Shown: in pieces, positions 35,301 through 49,169 of the stretch
How positions within the stretch are numbered: the first letter of the stretch is position 1
Layout: each line of letters begins with the position of its first letter
Assembly: GCA_014871385.1 (NCBI GenBank)
Contig: CM026429.1
Coordinates: 9,047,075-9,111,074 of the forward strand
Source of the DNA: Ceratodon purpureus
Lineage: Eukaryota; Streptophyta; Bryopsida; Pseudoditrichales; Ditrichaceae
Reading direction: 5' to 3'
Length of the DNA: 64,000 bases
Notes under the pieces: generated by a model
What the model was told of the DNA's origin: nothing
Database searches by the model: none
The model's input: the letters and a program-made list of their open reading frames with translations, nothing else
Translations under genes and position numbers: made by a program

Positions 35301-36275
35301 ATGCAGCGCTAGTGTCCAATCGTGAACGGCGACTCCTTTAAGTCTCCGACCCCTGTTGAATGTGGGAGCCGATTGAGCAAGAGTTCAGCCTTGCAGAGAC
35401 GCTATCGGTTCCGATCAGTTGCTCTTTGGTACTAGCTGCATCCGGGCTCTATGTCTGTCCATCGTATTTTCTTTGGTGCTTTCGAAACTGCTGTAAGTCT
35501 CATGATTGACCCTCTAGATAGAGCATGGTTATCAATGAAATTGTTCCATTACCTTTTGCAGACTCCAGTCTCATTTGGTTGCCGGAGTGATGATATTAGC
35601 TCTTTCATATGACAAGATCAAGCTCTGTCTGTCCCGTGATCTCTGTCATCCCAACCCCTTCCTCATTCTGGGTTCATATTCTGTTTGCTTGGATTAATTT
35701 CAAGCTGGAGTTCCTGGTAGTACAATCTCAAAATCGAGGGTATTCTAGTTCATTTTTCTACGTCTGCTGATATTTGTACTTTGGCTGATTGTGCAGGCTA
35801 AACGCAAACGAGCGCGTACTCCTACTCCTGGAGAGTATCTCGGTGTTCGAGGTGCGCAGATCATCACTGTTTCCTAGTTTTTGTTGTATGTCTAAAAACG
35901 TTCACTCTTAATTTCAGACCCGTAGAGTTAGTGTATTCCCGTGTGCATCTGTCTGTGACGTTCCTTCTTGCAGTCCCTACGATCTGCTGCATCTGCAGAG
36001 TGGATTGTTACCTGGGCAGATAAGTGACATTGTGTTCAGCTGATTCTGAATCAACAGCTATGCAAGCAAATCGACGGGGCGGTGGTGGAGGTAGAGGCGG
36101 TGGGAGTTACTCTCGTGATGGCAGGAATGTTCGACACTCGCCTGAGTATGCGCCATATCAAGGTGGTGGCCGAGAGAGGGACAGGGACAGGGGTAGATCT
36201 CCTCGCTATTCTCCATATCGCAGTCATGCGCGGGACCGCTCAGTATCTCCCCAATATGGTTCTTATCGTCGTTGA
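32334..36275 (+). CDS. SR45a: SR45a / transformer-2-like splicing factor (RS-RRM-RGG/RS)
   Basis: Nine coding exons join in phase to 261 residues: 32334-32336, 33147-33178, 33468-33539, 33670-33732, 33888-33950, 34114-34225, 34477-34626, 35797-35851 and 36040-36275. The N-terminus has Arg/Ser segments ending in SRSPPRR or SRTPPRR. The RRM has RNP2 LYVTGL (exon 6) and RNP1 RGFGFVTM (exon 7), and is followed by KRARTPTPGEYLG, a hallmark of the tra2/SR45a group. The C-terminus is Gly-rich then Arg/Ser/Tyr-rich (YSRDGRN, RSPRYSPYRS). The role is sequence-specific pre-mRNA binding and splice-site choice in nuclear speckles, by family. Exon 1 supplies only the ATG, which abuts the donor GTGAGT. Exons 4 and 5 are tandem duplicates. 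Intron 7 is 1,170 bp, a place where the family often hides alternative exons. Confidence 0.9.
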
Positions 36276-39200
36276 TTCAGGCAATTCTCTACCTACACTT
36301 TGTGCAACTTCTTAAACTATCGTGATTCCATGCTGATCGTGTATTTTACAATTTGTGATCGTAATTGTTGTATCTCGCTTTTTCCTCATATCATTGACTC
36401 TTCTGTCTAAATTGTGCAGGTGCCGATGATCTGATATCTGCCATTTGAGATCGATGACATGCCAGCGTCTTGTGGTTTTGAATTGAAGGATAGATTTTAA
36501 AGTACTTTGATTGTAGCTACCTTGCCCTGGATTTTTAAGGTATGTGGAATTTGCTTGTTTAGGTGACATTATCTTTGATTCAGGAATATATAATGAACCT
36601 GCTAGTTACTCCCGCTGCGTCTGCAGCAGAACGTTTCACGGTTCATTTTTGTAATTGTGTTGTACAGTAGTACAAGAACAATCATAGTATGGTATTCATT
36701 TTTTGGCACTTCACCGGACTTGGTCGCATTTAGTTTGATGCTACAGGCGAACTTCACATGCCGTTAAGATTTTAATACCAGTCCTTCATTGCTCTGGTGG
36801 ACGTCCTTCTTATGTTCGTAGTTAATAGTTTGACTGTGATGCCGCCAGAATAACCACTACCTACTCATTCTTTGTGATTCGTTAATCTCAGACCAAACTT
36901 AGTCTTATGCGTGCTTCGGGATCAACTAAATTTTCCGGTACACTCACGTGGTATCTTTGTCACAACCTTAACGAAGCGAATGATACCGTCACGACATGGA
37001 AAAATAGCGGTTGTTGAAATCCAATTCCTAGACCTTCTGTATTCATCAACTACACTGGGTTAGACTACTTTCAATAGGACGCAGGAAATCTTTTGAACGA
37101 TACGTAGCAGATATGAAAATTCAATAGATCAATTTGTTGAAAGATGTGGATTCTCCCTCCGAATTTTTCGATCACACTTGTCAGTTGAAGAAAAAACTGT
37201 CTTATTCCGCCACGCTGCCATGCGATAGGACTACATATCTCAATTTTGTCATTTTCGTCGTTGGGGTTGCGTAGAATGCATCTACAAGACAAAAGGACCA
37301 ATTTCACGGTTTTGGTGATTATTCTGAAGACCACCGTATTGTCATGACCAAAACTGAGACAAGGTGGTATATTCTGAACATCAGTTCAACAAGATAGACA
37401 AGACATTTGAAGTTTTTGAGGTTTCTTGGTTGGTGTCAGATTGACTTGAGACCCTGTACTTCCAAAATGAACAATCTGCTGCTGTCATGTTGCATCAGGT
37501 ATGTGTTTCTGGGACAGTCGTCCCATTTTGATAGGTTTCAGAGGAAGATGTCTCATCGGACGTGGTCACCAGCTAGTCACTTAGGCCCCATCTCGAGTGC
37601 AATCTTGAAATGAAAACGATTAGAATTTCGGTAGTTTTTCTTACAAATATTTACATATTCATGAACTTTTATTGCAAGCCGAGCTTGTTCAAAACACTGT
37701 AGTGATCAGAAAAGGGACTGTTCCGAAACGGGAAGAAATCAACAGATCATGCAAGCGAATCATGAGTAAAATTTTATGAAACTGAAAAAAAAGAGATTGA
37801 AATCTGTGCAATGGGGTCAGACTTTGTCGAAATGCCAACAGCTTTGGCAAGATTCTAGCTCCTTTCCTCAGGGAGTCAGAAACTGCACAGTACAATGGCT
37901 CTATTTATTCCTATGTCACAGGAATCCTCATTGGCTGCATCACCTGCAAGGCCAAGTCCAATCCTGGAATGGCTGATGCACGAACAACGTCCCTTGTTCG
38001 CACACACCAGCTCTTTCTAACTTGGGCCTCTGCTCTGCCCAACACAGAATTGGACCGCATATTCGCTCTCATGAGAACTTGTCCTCCATGTTCAAGGACC
38101 TTTTGGACATGTGGGATCTTGGAAACCCAGACGCTGGCAGCAGTGACTCAAGAGTACTTAATTAGTTGTGTCTGGACGAGCTTTTTCGTCCGGGAATATG
38201 CTGGAAAATGTGCCTGCATGATTGCTATCTGCAGGAGTGTCTCCGAGGTGGAGGGAGTCCTGAAACCAGGGGAATCATTTCCACAACCAACCTAATTTAG
38301 TGCAGTTCGTTGAACAGATGTGTTGTGTTGGTTAAATGAATTGTGTGTCGATGTCAGCAATGACCGGACGGAGAATCATTGAAGTATATGTAACGTTTGC
38401 ATCGGTTTAGTTGCCCTACACATCAGGCGTGTTTTGTGGTCACATTTCTGCCATTAGACCTAGTGTTCCGGAAGAAAAGCCTGTGGCAACCCACCAACAA
38501 TTCTCCGTATATCATTAAAACACCCATAGCTTTCTTAGTACTTGCTTGAATTCAACAATCAAACACTTTGAATATTACTTCTAGATCTCTCTACTTCATC
38601 TTATTCAACAAATTACATATTGATGAATAGATCTCGAAAGTGAAATTCATTGATACTGTTATGGGCTCTAATTTTCCAAAATTCTGAATGCTTTAGGGAT
38701 TTAAAGACTCAAGTGAGTTTTGGTTATTTAGATGCTATGAGGCGGTGGAGGAATGCTCCACGTAATGGGAACCCTGTAGCTGCTTTATATACCCGACCCT
38801 GAGTTTAACTGTCTCAAAATTCTAATGACAGATAGTTTAACATGTATAGATCACGAACTTCAGCAATTTGAATTCTTCAACTCAGATTCCCCCGGATTCA
38901 TTCGTTACACTCGCTTCTCAGCTTTTCAAATCTGTACAGAAATTCCTGAACTAATGAGTACGGAACCTAAAATTTTATCTCCACAGCTGAGCAAACAAAG
39001 GATCATGACTTGCTAGCACCCTGGAGTGGGTCCTCTAGCTCCCCACCTCATTCCTGACAACACACACTTGGCCCCGCACATGGAGAGGTGAAACACGAGT
39101 CACGTCATGAGTTGAACTGGAAAATTAACCGAACAAGAGGCGGATCTACCAATGAGCTGCTGCAGCAGCGTCATCTACTGATCATATACAATCAGATACT

Positions 39201-41160
39201 CCTACATTTTTTGACATGAAGAAGCAACTTTGAACACAGATCGGTTTTTACATCCTCAAATTTTCAGGTTGGAGAGCCCAAATGTCACAACAAAATTGCT
39301 TAGAATGGTGCAAACTAAATTCGGAGCTTCTAACCCTTGAACAACACACCAAGCCCTTCAGGCTTGGTGTTTGCAATTTCCAACCTACTTTCATCATGAA
39401 TATCCCAAAATGGAGAAATTTTGTTATGATTTATCTTTTAAAATCTCATCAAGGGTAAAGATAGTATCGAAATATAATTTAGAATTCAAATTCCATATTA
39501 GAGGCTGAAACTCAACAATGTAAGTTCAGTTAATCTAAGTATAAATTTATACAGGGATCTAAGTATAAACAGGGAGGAAAAAATTTACTAGGGCTCAGAT
39601 TGAGCTACAGTATGATATCGAAAAGGACTCAACAGCGAAGAAGTTCGTCGCTGAGCACGCCACTGTTGGGTTCGAGGGGCTGAGGGTCTACTCAACGAAC
39701 TTGCGAAGGCAGTGTGCTCCATCAATAAAGCAGGCTAGCTACAAATTAGAAAATCTGTGCTCCATCATAAAGCAGGCTAGCTATGACTTGGAAATTCTGC
39801 GTTTTAGGGGCCAGTCGTCGAGTGATAACATCCTCAGATTCCGCTGCAGATGACTCGCCCTTTGGCCTCGTGCGATCTTTCACCATCTGGCATCGTCGTC
39901 AAACAAAGTGTCTCATGAGTGACCTTTCCAACGGCTTTTAAGCTCTCAGCTTCCCAGGCTCTGGCACTCCGCAAGTGAATCAGGTGACAGACAGTTAGCA
40001 TCTAACCAACATGAAAGTAGGCCGGATCGAATTCGTTTTAATTCCTGCAAGCGGCGCACGGAGAGCATCACTGCTATGTAACTGTACTCAATGCTCCTGT
40101 CTCTGGTATTTGAATCAGCTGGGTAGAGCCGCCGCCGCTGGTCTTAACCTGGATAGTCAATCTCTGGGTTCTCCTTACACTGTCGGTGTTTACAACGCTG
40201 TGGTCTTTGAGATGTGGCCTTGTGAGGAGCTGTGACCAGTTTCAATTCAGATACCATCATTTGATTCAATTCCAAGACTTGCAGGTACGTTGCAAGCTGT
40301 TGAGTTAGCGTGCTCTCTTATCACTAATCAACAGCCTGTTTACTAAGCGAAGTGTTTCTTAGTTGCATCTTAATCTAGGTTTCTGTTCTTACACCGGGGA
40401 TGATCATGATTCACCTTACAATTTGTAGCTGATGATACACCAACTTTTGAAATCGCAGGTTTGCTCAAAAGTGATAAATGCTTCGACAGTGACATCTAAG
40501 TTTGTTTTTTGCTTTTCTTACACACTTGATCGTGAACGTTTCGTTTGAAGTTGGGAGTGAGCCAAGATCTGCCTGCCTTAGTGATGGTGGATGCTTAGTA
40601 ATCTTTTACTTTGGAGAGAGTTAATCAAGAGACACCGTTGACGGGAATGTTAGAGTCACTTACGCCCAATTGATTAACTAGTCTCAATCTTCTGCTGCTC
40701 TCAGTTGATTCCTTCCATTCCAAGCCTGCACCTTGGTATGATAGGGCCACAGCCTATTGAACCTCAATTTTTGAATCCTTTTTGCTTGTTTACAAGTAGC
40801 ACCAAGGGGAACTTATATCTCTAAAGGGTGAAGTTTGCAACTAGACCTGGCGACTGGTAGCATAGTACCCAGCTCAAACATTTCAGAGCGCAATTCTGCC
40901 AAGATGTTCCATACACAGAAGTTTTCCAGCTGCACTTCCTGTCATTACTCCCATTTCACCCTCCGAACTAGATCACCGGCTGCCAAGTCCATTGTTCAGG
41001 AGGACGTGAAAACCTCCATCAGAAAGCTGATGCCCACCAACACCGGACCATCTGTGCAGCGCTAACGCTCATCCAAGCGCTAACCTTGGTTGCCGAGTAA
41101 TTCTAGTTTCTACAAAGTTCCAACGCCGTCGACGTGAATCGGGTCTCAAAGTGCTCAGAT
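36276..41160. other. Long intergenic region, no supported gene
   Basis: Includes the SR45a-like 3' UTR (about 36276-36700) and the upstream region of the K+ channel gene. Isolated open frames (for example 37969-38295 and 40011-40235) lack motifs and plausible splice partners. A 43-bp tandem duplication sits at 39714-39799. Confidence 0.5.
39714..39799. repeat. 43-bp imperfect tandem duplication
   Basis: Two units, 39714-39756 and 39757-39799, share GTGCTCCATCA and AAAGCAGGCTAGCTA with small differences. Confidence 0.85.
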
Positions 41161-44100
41161 ATGAAGAGAGTCGCGCTGACCGACAGGATCCTGGTGACGC
41201 TGGGATTGATGAAGCCCAGCCTGCAACGCAAAGCTTCGTCCACCAGCAGCACTACAGTACTGAGTCATGCGTACAGCAGCGGTATCTTGCCTGCTCTGGG
41301 GAGCAGAGCTAGCATCAGCAGCCGCAACGTAGTCCTCAACAAGCACGTCATCCATCCTCACAATCATCGCTACAGGTACAACTATATCACACATCTCAGA
41401 ATTCGATTAGATCACTAGATGTTAAACGATTAGCTGAGAAAGTGAAGAATTGGTGGGAACACTTGAGGTGAACTGAGCGAATTAGACTGATATTTCATCG
41501 CAATTAAGTTGGTTGATCGATGTCGTACTGTGATATAATGATATGATTGTAATCTGGTGTTATGATTCGATTTGCAGGTTGTGGTGCAATTGGTTGATTG
41601 TGTTGGTGTTCTACTCGGCGTGGGTATCACCTTTCGAGTTCGGTTTCATTGAGAATCCACGCGGTGCTCTCCTCGCGGCTGACATGGTCGTCAATGGATT
41701 CTTCGGAGTGGACATCGTTCTGACGTTCTTCGTAGCATACCTCGACCCATCCACATTTCTCATGGTGGACAACCTCAAAAAAATTGCTACACGGTACTCA
41801 AGTTTGATTACAATCAAATACCCGCTGCACAGATTTTACATCCTTTCAGTTAATGTGCCCTCACTGTGCTTAATTCATGGCCTCCTAGCTTGCAGATCAG
41901 GTTTTATTGATCTGATATGTACAGTACTTCTCACCAATTGTGCTGCACGTGACAGTTACTTGACAAGTACATGGTTCGTCCTGGACGTTGCATCCACTGT
42001 TCCGTTCGGGGTGTTAGCTCTCATCTTCACGGGGAAATATGGAACAGGCTTCACCTACAGTCTCATCAACATGCTGCGCCTCTGGCGTTTGCGCCGCGTT
42101 AGTGCCATGTTCGCCCGGTACAGATTCCAGGCTCCTAGTTCTAGTCTTGTTTTCGGATTTTCATTTCAGTACTACATCGTTATTTCTGGCGGATGGGAGA
42201 ACGAAGTCTTATTCATGGTGTGAGATTTCATGGTAGAAGGTCTGCCTTTGTTTTGCAGGTTTGAGAAGGATGTGCGGCTCAGCTACTTCTGGACCCGTTG
42301 CGTCAAGCTCTTCCTGGTGCGTCCCTTTCGCTTTGGCCATGGCTGATGTAGCTATGTCACATACAGAGGCCAGTTTTGGAAGTTGGTCTGGAATTGGTGT
42401 CATGGTTTGAGAGTGCCGAATGGCTTTGTGGTTGTATAGGTGACGGTGTTCGTGTGCCATTGTGCGGCATGCTTTTACTATTTGCTCGCTGCACGGCATC
42501 CCAGGAGCGAAGAGGCGGAGACATGGCTGGGGGCAACATTGCCCAACTTCCGGGAGGAATCGCTGTGGACGCGTTATGTGACGAGTATCTACTGGTCTAT
42601 TACTACCCTCACGACGGTGGGGTACGGCGATTTGCACCCGGTCAACAAGGGGGAGATGGTTTACGACATATTCTTCATGTTGATGAATTTAGCTCTCACA
42701 GCCTACATTATTGGAAATATGACCAATCTCATCACACAGCTCACGGCGCGCACCCGGGCCTATGTAAGTACTAATTCGTCCCAACTCACATACTGTACAC
42801 ACAATCTGCACAATATTCTCAATGATTGATTCTGTACGAAGTACTAAAGCTGTGCACATGGTTTCTTTTTTTCATAATCGGGTTTTGGCTGGATTTTTGT
42901 GGCAGCGTGATTCTGTGCAAGCAGTGACGGACTTCGCTACCAGGAACCAATTGCCCTTCAAGCTCCATGAACAGATGCTTGCCCACATGCAACTTAAGTT
43001 CAAGACGGACAGCTTTCAGCAGCAAGGCACCATGGCGTCTCTACCTAAAGCCATTCGGTCTTCCATCGCCCAACAATTATTTCTGGACACAGTGGAGAAA
43101 GTATACCTCTTTCATGGCACTTCCTACAATTTCCTTACTCAGCTGGTAAGTACTGTGTACTCAGTCTATCATGGCATTCCATGACTTTATAGCTGTTTCA
43201 ATGTATTGCTGGGCAAGGTTAGGGCTGATGGGACGACGGTGGAACTGAAAAATCTGTAATGGTGATTAGGTCACCGAGATGAAGCCCGAGTATTTCCCGC
43301 CCCGTGAGGAGATTATTCTTTTCAATGAGGCCCCTTCCGAATTCTACATTGTTATCAATGGCTCAGCTGTGAGTAAAATCAGACTTCACATCATTTTGAT
43401 GCTTTTGTGCTGGAAAATTTGGGGGTAGCTCTTTATTGACATGACGTCTGTGGTGATGGATTCCACAGGACGTGTTAACGACGAAGGATTCATCAGAGCA
43501 GGTAAAGCTGAAACATTGTTGAATTGTCTTTGGCAAGAATCTGTCTGATGATTGTATTATCTTTGAACTCAAAGACTTAACAGTTTGGTGTTGATATATC
43601 TCGATGACCTTGTCAGATTTTGGTTACAGCCACGACAGGGGACATCGTCGGTGAAATTGGAGTGCTCTGTTACATGCCACAGCCATTCACGGTGCGGAGC
43701 AGGAAACTGTCCCAGCTTCTACGCGTGGACCGCGCCGTGTTCATGAATGTGGTTCAGTCTTTTCAGGAAGATGGGCAGAGAATTGTGGACAATCTGCTCC
43801 AGGTAGGAGCTTACATTACATCCTTTATCAATTGTGGCCTTTTAACACACAAGCAAGGTGTGATCCTCTCAAGCAGATTTGTGACCTGATCCAGTAAAGC
43901 CACTTTGTGGTGCAGCGTCTGAGGGAGTCAGAAGATCCACGTTTCGAGGAGCTTTCAACCGAGATAGAGGCGCTCCTTGCTGATGGCGGAGACATGGGGA
44001 TAAGTTTGTGTTCTGTAGCCGCAGGAGGAAATGCAGAGGTCATGGAGCAATTGCTAAAGGAAGGTGCTGATCCCGACAAGGCCGATTACAGTGGTCGAAC

Positions 44101-45846
44101 TCCTCTGGTATGGTGCAAATTCTCCTATACATTCCTAAGTATAAACTGCTTACTAATTGTCTTCGAAGCTTAGAAAGCCATTGCATCCGATTCTGCTTTG
44201 TAGCTGTTGCTTACTTTCACTGGCACACTTTGGATGGGGGAATGGTGAGCAGCTGATAGCGTCTACAAAGGGTTACCTCGAATGCGTAAAGCTACTCTTA
44301 GAGCACAACGCCGATGCCAACAAGGCAGGTACGGTGATGTTTAAGGTTTTAACTCGCCCGGTTATTTGAATTCACATTTGATTAAGATATTTCTATGATT
44401 CTCTTGGTTGGGTTCTGAGCTAGGCAAACGGTTATGGTGTGAATGCAGATGTGGACGGCAAAGTGCCGTTAGTTGAGGCTCTAATTGCCCGTGACCCTGC
44501 CACAGTGAAGCTCCTATGGGAGAACGGGGCTACATTGGAAAATGCAGACAAAGGCCAGCTCCTGGGACAAGCGGTGCAAGATTGCAACATAGATCTCATC
44601 GAGGATTTCTTTAAATACGGTGCCGGGATTGATGAAATCGACGATGAAGGCCTCACTCCTCTCCACGTTGCGGTGCTGCACGGGTACGTATCTATGGCGA
44701 AATTTCTCCTTTCCAAGGGCGCAAATCCTAACAAGACTGGCGATGGCATCCTGACGCCTCTCCAACTCGCGGAACAGAATTCTGATAACCCTGAACTCGC
44801 CAAGCTGCTAAGGTCTTTCGGTGGACAAGTCAATACTGCGTCAATGAGGGAAGAACTGAAGGATAGCATACATCCTGCAACTCCTCCGAAGACATCACCA
44901 TATGGCAGCGGAAGTGACATCTCCAGGGACGCAGTTTCCTTCCCACGTTTGAAAAAGACACACAGTGTTGAGTTCCAGATGTTTCAGGCTGAGTCACCAG
45001 TTCGACCTAAACGAACTGCCCTTAGTCGAAGCGCCCAGAAACATCCTGCTATCAACACTTTGATGCAGAAGCAGTCGGCGAGAGGACGGCGTGCAGGCTC
45101 CTTGGGACACAAAGCATTGCAGCAGTTGAACATCAATCCCTGGGGTCGTCGGAAGAGTGACGGAGATTCTAATGGAAGGCCACAGCTTAGGTCAGATCCA
45201 GAGGGATCCAAGCGTGTCACGATTCATCCTTATCATCCGCAGAGCAAAGAAGGCTTGTCTTCGGGAAGAGTGGGAAAATTAATCACCTTGCCGGATTCTA
45301 TTGACAAGCTCCTTGAAGTTGCAAGTACGTGGTTGTCCTCAACTTAACTTAGCTGACAACAAGAAATAAAAAATGAAGAAACAGAAAACAGTGATTGGAC
45401 ATTCGATAGAACATGTACTTGAAATTTCTCTGAGAATTGTTGCATTTTTTGCATTGCAGACACGAAATTTCAGAATCAGGGAACGAGAGTGCTGAATAAG
45501 GAGGCAGCCGATGTTGATGATGTGACGGTGGTCAGAGACAATGACCACTTGTATGTGATTTCTGAGAGCCAAGTGCAACTGGAACCACAAGGTGAGTGCT
45601 GTGTGTCAATCTTCACATGGGTTAAGTTCCCATCTTGCTGAAAGGGATTTCATTGAACGGATGCTGCATCTTGGATTGAGATTGAAATTATCTGATCTTG
45701 TTTGTTTTCTTCATGGGTTAGTCTTGTATGTGACTGCTCATGAAATTCTTTACTTTCGTTTGGTTGTAGGATTTGATACTGGTGAGTTAATTGCAAACTT
45801 GCAAGCAATTATCACAACCTTGTCTACGTCTAAGAACGTGCAATAG
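41161..45846 (+). CDS. AKT1: AKT1-type shaker K+ channel
   Basis: Fourteen exons join in phase to 961 residues: 41161-41375, 41578-41793, 41956-42117, 42259-42316, 42440-42763, 42906-43145, 43270-43368, 43469-43501, 43617-43802, 43916-44107, 44253-44328, 44449-45324, 45460-45591 and 45770-45846. The order is: N-terminus with [12 protein letters not shown]1-S2 ([15 protein letters not shown]); S3; S4 with regular Arg ([16 protein letters not shown]); S5; pore [12 protein letters not shown] with the GYGD filter at about residues 278-281; S6; C-linker; cyclic-nucleotide-binding-like domain ([12 protein letters not shown]); ankyrin repeats; and a KHA domain ([27 protein letters not shown]). AKT1 channels carry inward K+ current at the plasma membrane and are opened by CBL-CIPK phosphorylation, by family. 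The TPLH of one ankyrin repeat reads TPLL at the exon 10/11 junction. The start is the first in-frame ATG and places the N-terminus as in seed-plant AKT1. Confidence 0.93.
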
Positions 45847-46736
45847 ACACCTCGGTTGCAACTGTCGCAAATCCAACTTGTAGTTTCTTTGTATAAAGTT
45901 AGGAGCAAGAGTCTGCACACCACAGTCAGAAACTTTGCAAAAAGGCTAGCATGTTTATTGAACTTCGCGAGAAATGAGTACTCAGTACGTTGCTGTGCTT
46001 GGGTTTTCGTTGGCTCTCTAATACCCTAACTCTTCTGCTCGCATAATTAAATACTTAGAGATGCACTACGAATGAAATGTTCATGATAAATTGTTATGTA
46101 CACTTCCTTAGATGAAGTTCAGGGGAGGTCGACAAGTGAGAGACCTCAGTAATTAGTATAGTTGCCAGATTATAAGATCATGCCAGTTTATGAGACTATA
46201 TGAAGAGGTCAATCCTTGGGAGGCGGAAGTGCACATAGTACACGATTTGTAATCTCCTAATGTGAGACGATACTTCGACATGAGTAAAAATGATCTCTTA
46301 CTCAGGTATTTCCGTATGACTGTTTTCCTAGGTATATGTCATGCTGACAGGATTCTGAATAACACAGGCATCTTGAACAACCCGACACTTGATAAAACAC
46401 ACATTAAATTGGTATTGAATCACCATTGAAAAATAAGACACAATAACTATCACATATAGTTTGTAACAGCATATCTTTACCTTCGCAATTCAAGCACGTT
46501 GACACGATTATGTTTGCAGTGACTCCTGACAATTCTTCGAAACTGCTCACTTCATCTATATGGCTAATTCCCATATTAATCTAATTCAATTTGATAGTCA
46601 GGTTCCCAAATTATGTTGTTTACCGTATGTACATCTTGTACATCCTAATCTAACTGTCTGGTGATTAACCTAGAGGACTTTGGTACGAGGGACTTCATTG
46701 ATCAAGCTACTAATCAGGCTGAACACAATAAGTAAA
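45847..46736. other. Convergent intergenic region
   Basis: 3' flanks of the K+ channel gene and of the small minus-strand protein. No other feature seen. Confidence 0.5.
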
Positions 46737-47105
46737 TCATCGGCAACCCATGGTCTCCCTATGCTCCGATGACGGAAGCTGTGGCCAATCTTTTCCGCAG
46801 TATGAGCACGGGATGCTCTTGCAGTGGTGAGCAGGGTCAGAGAACCCGACGGACATAAATCTGCTTGCGCTTCGACTGGGATTGCTGGTCTCATCTACCG
46901 GTAGTCCTCCTAATTCTTCTGAAGCTTCTTGTTCACCGTCTCTCCAAAGTAAGCTTGACATTTCGCATTGGTGGTCAGGCGGCCAGATGTCATTAATCAG
47001 AAAACGATAAAGCTTTTCCATAACTATGAGAGCAGCTGTGCACATGCAAGCCATGATGATGATACTAAAGAGAACAAGATTGACGAGAGGTTCGCAGTTG
47101 GGCAT
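46737..47105 (-). CDS. Small single-pass protein with H-x-C-x4-C-x2-C motif
   Basis: 122 residues from the first ATG in the frame (MPNCEPLVNLVLFS). A hydrophobic segment at residues 7-28 could be a membrane anchor or signal. The tail has an exactly spaced motif, His93-x-Cys95-x4-Cys100-x2-Cys103 (HHCKSIPCSYCGK), and a degenerate DHQC at residues 44-47. The same motif occurs three times in the minus-strand protein at 49170-49625. The spacing suggests a compact zinc site. I do not recognise the family. An upstream exon cannot be excluded because the frame stays open before the ATG. Confidence 0.6.
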   Translation of the reverse strand: MPNCEPLVNLVLFSIIIMACMCTAALIVMEKLYRFLINDIWPPDHQCEMSSLLWRDGEQEASEELGGLPVDETSNPSRSASRFMSVGFSDPAHHCKSIPCSYCGKDWPQLPSSEHRETMGCR

Positions 47106-49169
47106 AGACACAAAGTTATTAAGCTTTTGTCCCAAGTTACTATCCTAAAGTACTTGGAGCTTGAGGTGTCCAAGAAGGATTCTAAATTCAGAGGCTCCTC
47201 TGAGCTTCCTAACCGCTAATTTAGAGTTGCAATTTTGTAACTATTATGTCGCCAGACATGAGCAGATACAGTGAATTACAAAGGAATCTTCAAGGAACTG
47301 TGATCACAAAGACTCAATGCTAGAGGGATGTCCAATTTCACATGAAAAGGGTTAAGTCAACCAAAGGCGGCAAAACATTTCATTGCCACCTTCAACTGCA
47401 AGGTCAGAATTCTTCCAGAACCAGAATACATGACCTTCACAAGAGCAGTGATCGGCAGCCAGTTTTGTGTTAATCTCAAATTGTCGGTAGGCTAGATCCT
47501 GGTGTCTGATTATTGAAGAAATTTGCTACTCTGAAACTTTCCTAAAAATTCAAAATTTGTCAGCAGGCTGCATACCGATCGTTAGGTCTGATGCAGATTG
47601 TTCTAATAAAATACTCTGGTTTCGTAAACGATTGATAAAACTTTTACTTATCGTGCAAGAACCAGAAATTCTAGTTGCACACGGCGGCAACTAACTTTAT
47701 CATTCCAGATTTCTGTAACATTTTGGTAACTCAGATTATGCCTTTCGAAGTTTGGTTTAATAGGGCTTGAGTCGTGTCACTGGATGAGCTGGTCACCCCG
47801 TCAAACTAAAATTTGACGGATGAGCTGGTTACAACCTCTCACATGGATTTACGATGGATCTGACCTAGTGCTCGAGTACGTGTCGATATAAGTACTACTC
47901 CAGAGTTCATTAGTGAGTCATTAGTGTCTTCTATTTACTGCACCAGAGCAGATTCTGGATACGAACAACCTAATTTTCTGCCATGTGAAAGCACGTAGTT
48001 TTATAGCATAACGATCACATTGACTGTTGATGTGCACGAAACTACCAGCTCGATGGCGCCATAGCCGTCTCAGAGTTTGGAACTCTTAACGCCAGATCGA
48101 TGCGTGCTACTAAATTAGTGCATCATATTGTTCAACCATGATACAAAACAAGTTGTAGTTGTCACTCTTTGAGAGTAAGATGCTGAGAATTACTCCTCGA
48201 TCTCCGGTGTTGAACACGTATGTTAATGGTCAAGAAGTAGAAGACTTTCATATATGGGGCCCAGTGCTTAATTTTGGGCGTATGAAAGGAATTAAAACCA
48301 GCTTGGATAGTTAAAAATAATTCCCTTTATCCATGAATGACTTTTGCAATTCCAGAGCCACTGTGGACGATCTATTGGCCAGTTGAACCTAACTTTTCTA
48401 ACTGTTTACTACCGTAGACCATTTGCAGATCGATTGCTCTACAGATTTGCAAACCTCAAAACAGTGTTTGACAGTTTGTTGCAAACTCTTGAAAGGACAT
48501 TGTTGGATCATTTCCCCAGTACTCATTGAAGTGGATCCGCATCAATTGAGCTTCCTTATGATAGAAATTTTATGGCATAAAGTGGCAATTTTTTTGCACT
48601 GGACCAAGGTCAATTCTCAAGCACAGCATATTACTTTCTGTGTACACATAAAAGAGCACATCAAATTTTCTAGTGAGTATACAAAAATTCGACTTGCATA
48701 TAAGAGGAACTGATCCTTAAACATCATATGCCCCGAGACTTCGATACATCACTCATGATTGACATACTAACTTGATTCTAACAGTCACAACATTCAGCTC
48801 CAAAGCAAGACGACTACATCATCTGAAATTCAGGTCAAGAATCTCAGGAGCACTACCATCGCAGTAGAACAATCTAAGTTCTCTAGCTCAAACAAGTAGG
48901 TATCATGTCTTCAATGGGTTACCTCTAACAGAAAAAGTAAATAGTATTACATTTTAAATATTGATCCTAAGATTAGGATCTACAGTCCAATTGTGCACAT
49001 ATGCACCTGCCACCTAGCTGAGTGCCACCAAGCTGAGTGCTTGAGCGACAGTTGCTCACTTGACATAAATTCATGCTACGATTCTGTAAACAAATTCTGG
49101 AGGTAGATATATCCACCAACCATACTATCTATCCTGGACATTTAGAAGTCCATATTGATCTCCATAGAA
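47106..49169. other. Intergenic stretch between the two H-x-C-x4-C-x2-C genes
   Basis: No further motif copy, RNA or transposon was recognised on either strand. Confidence 0.45.

Noticed and set aside
37969-38295. 108-codon plus-strand frame in the SR45a to AKT1 gap
   Set aside because: No motif, no splice partner, and similar random frames occur throughout the gap.
43429-43501. Longer form of K+ channel exon 8 starting after GGGGGTAG
   Set aside because: It breaks the reading phase; starting at 43469 keeps frame and matches the AKT family alignment ([11 protein letters not shown] before [13 protein letters not shown]).
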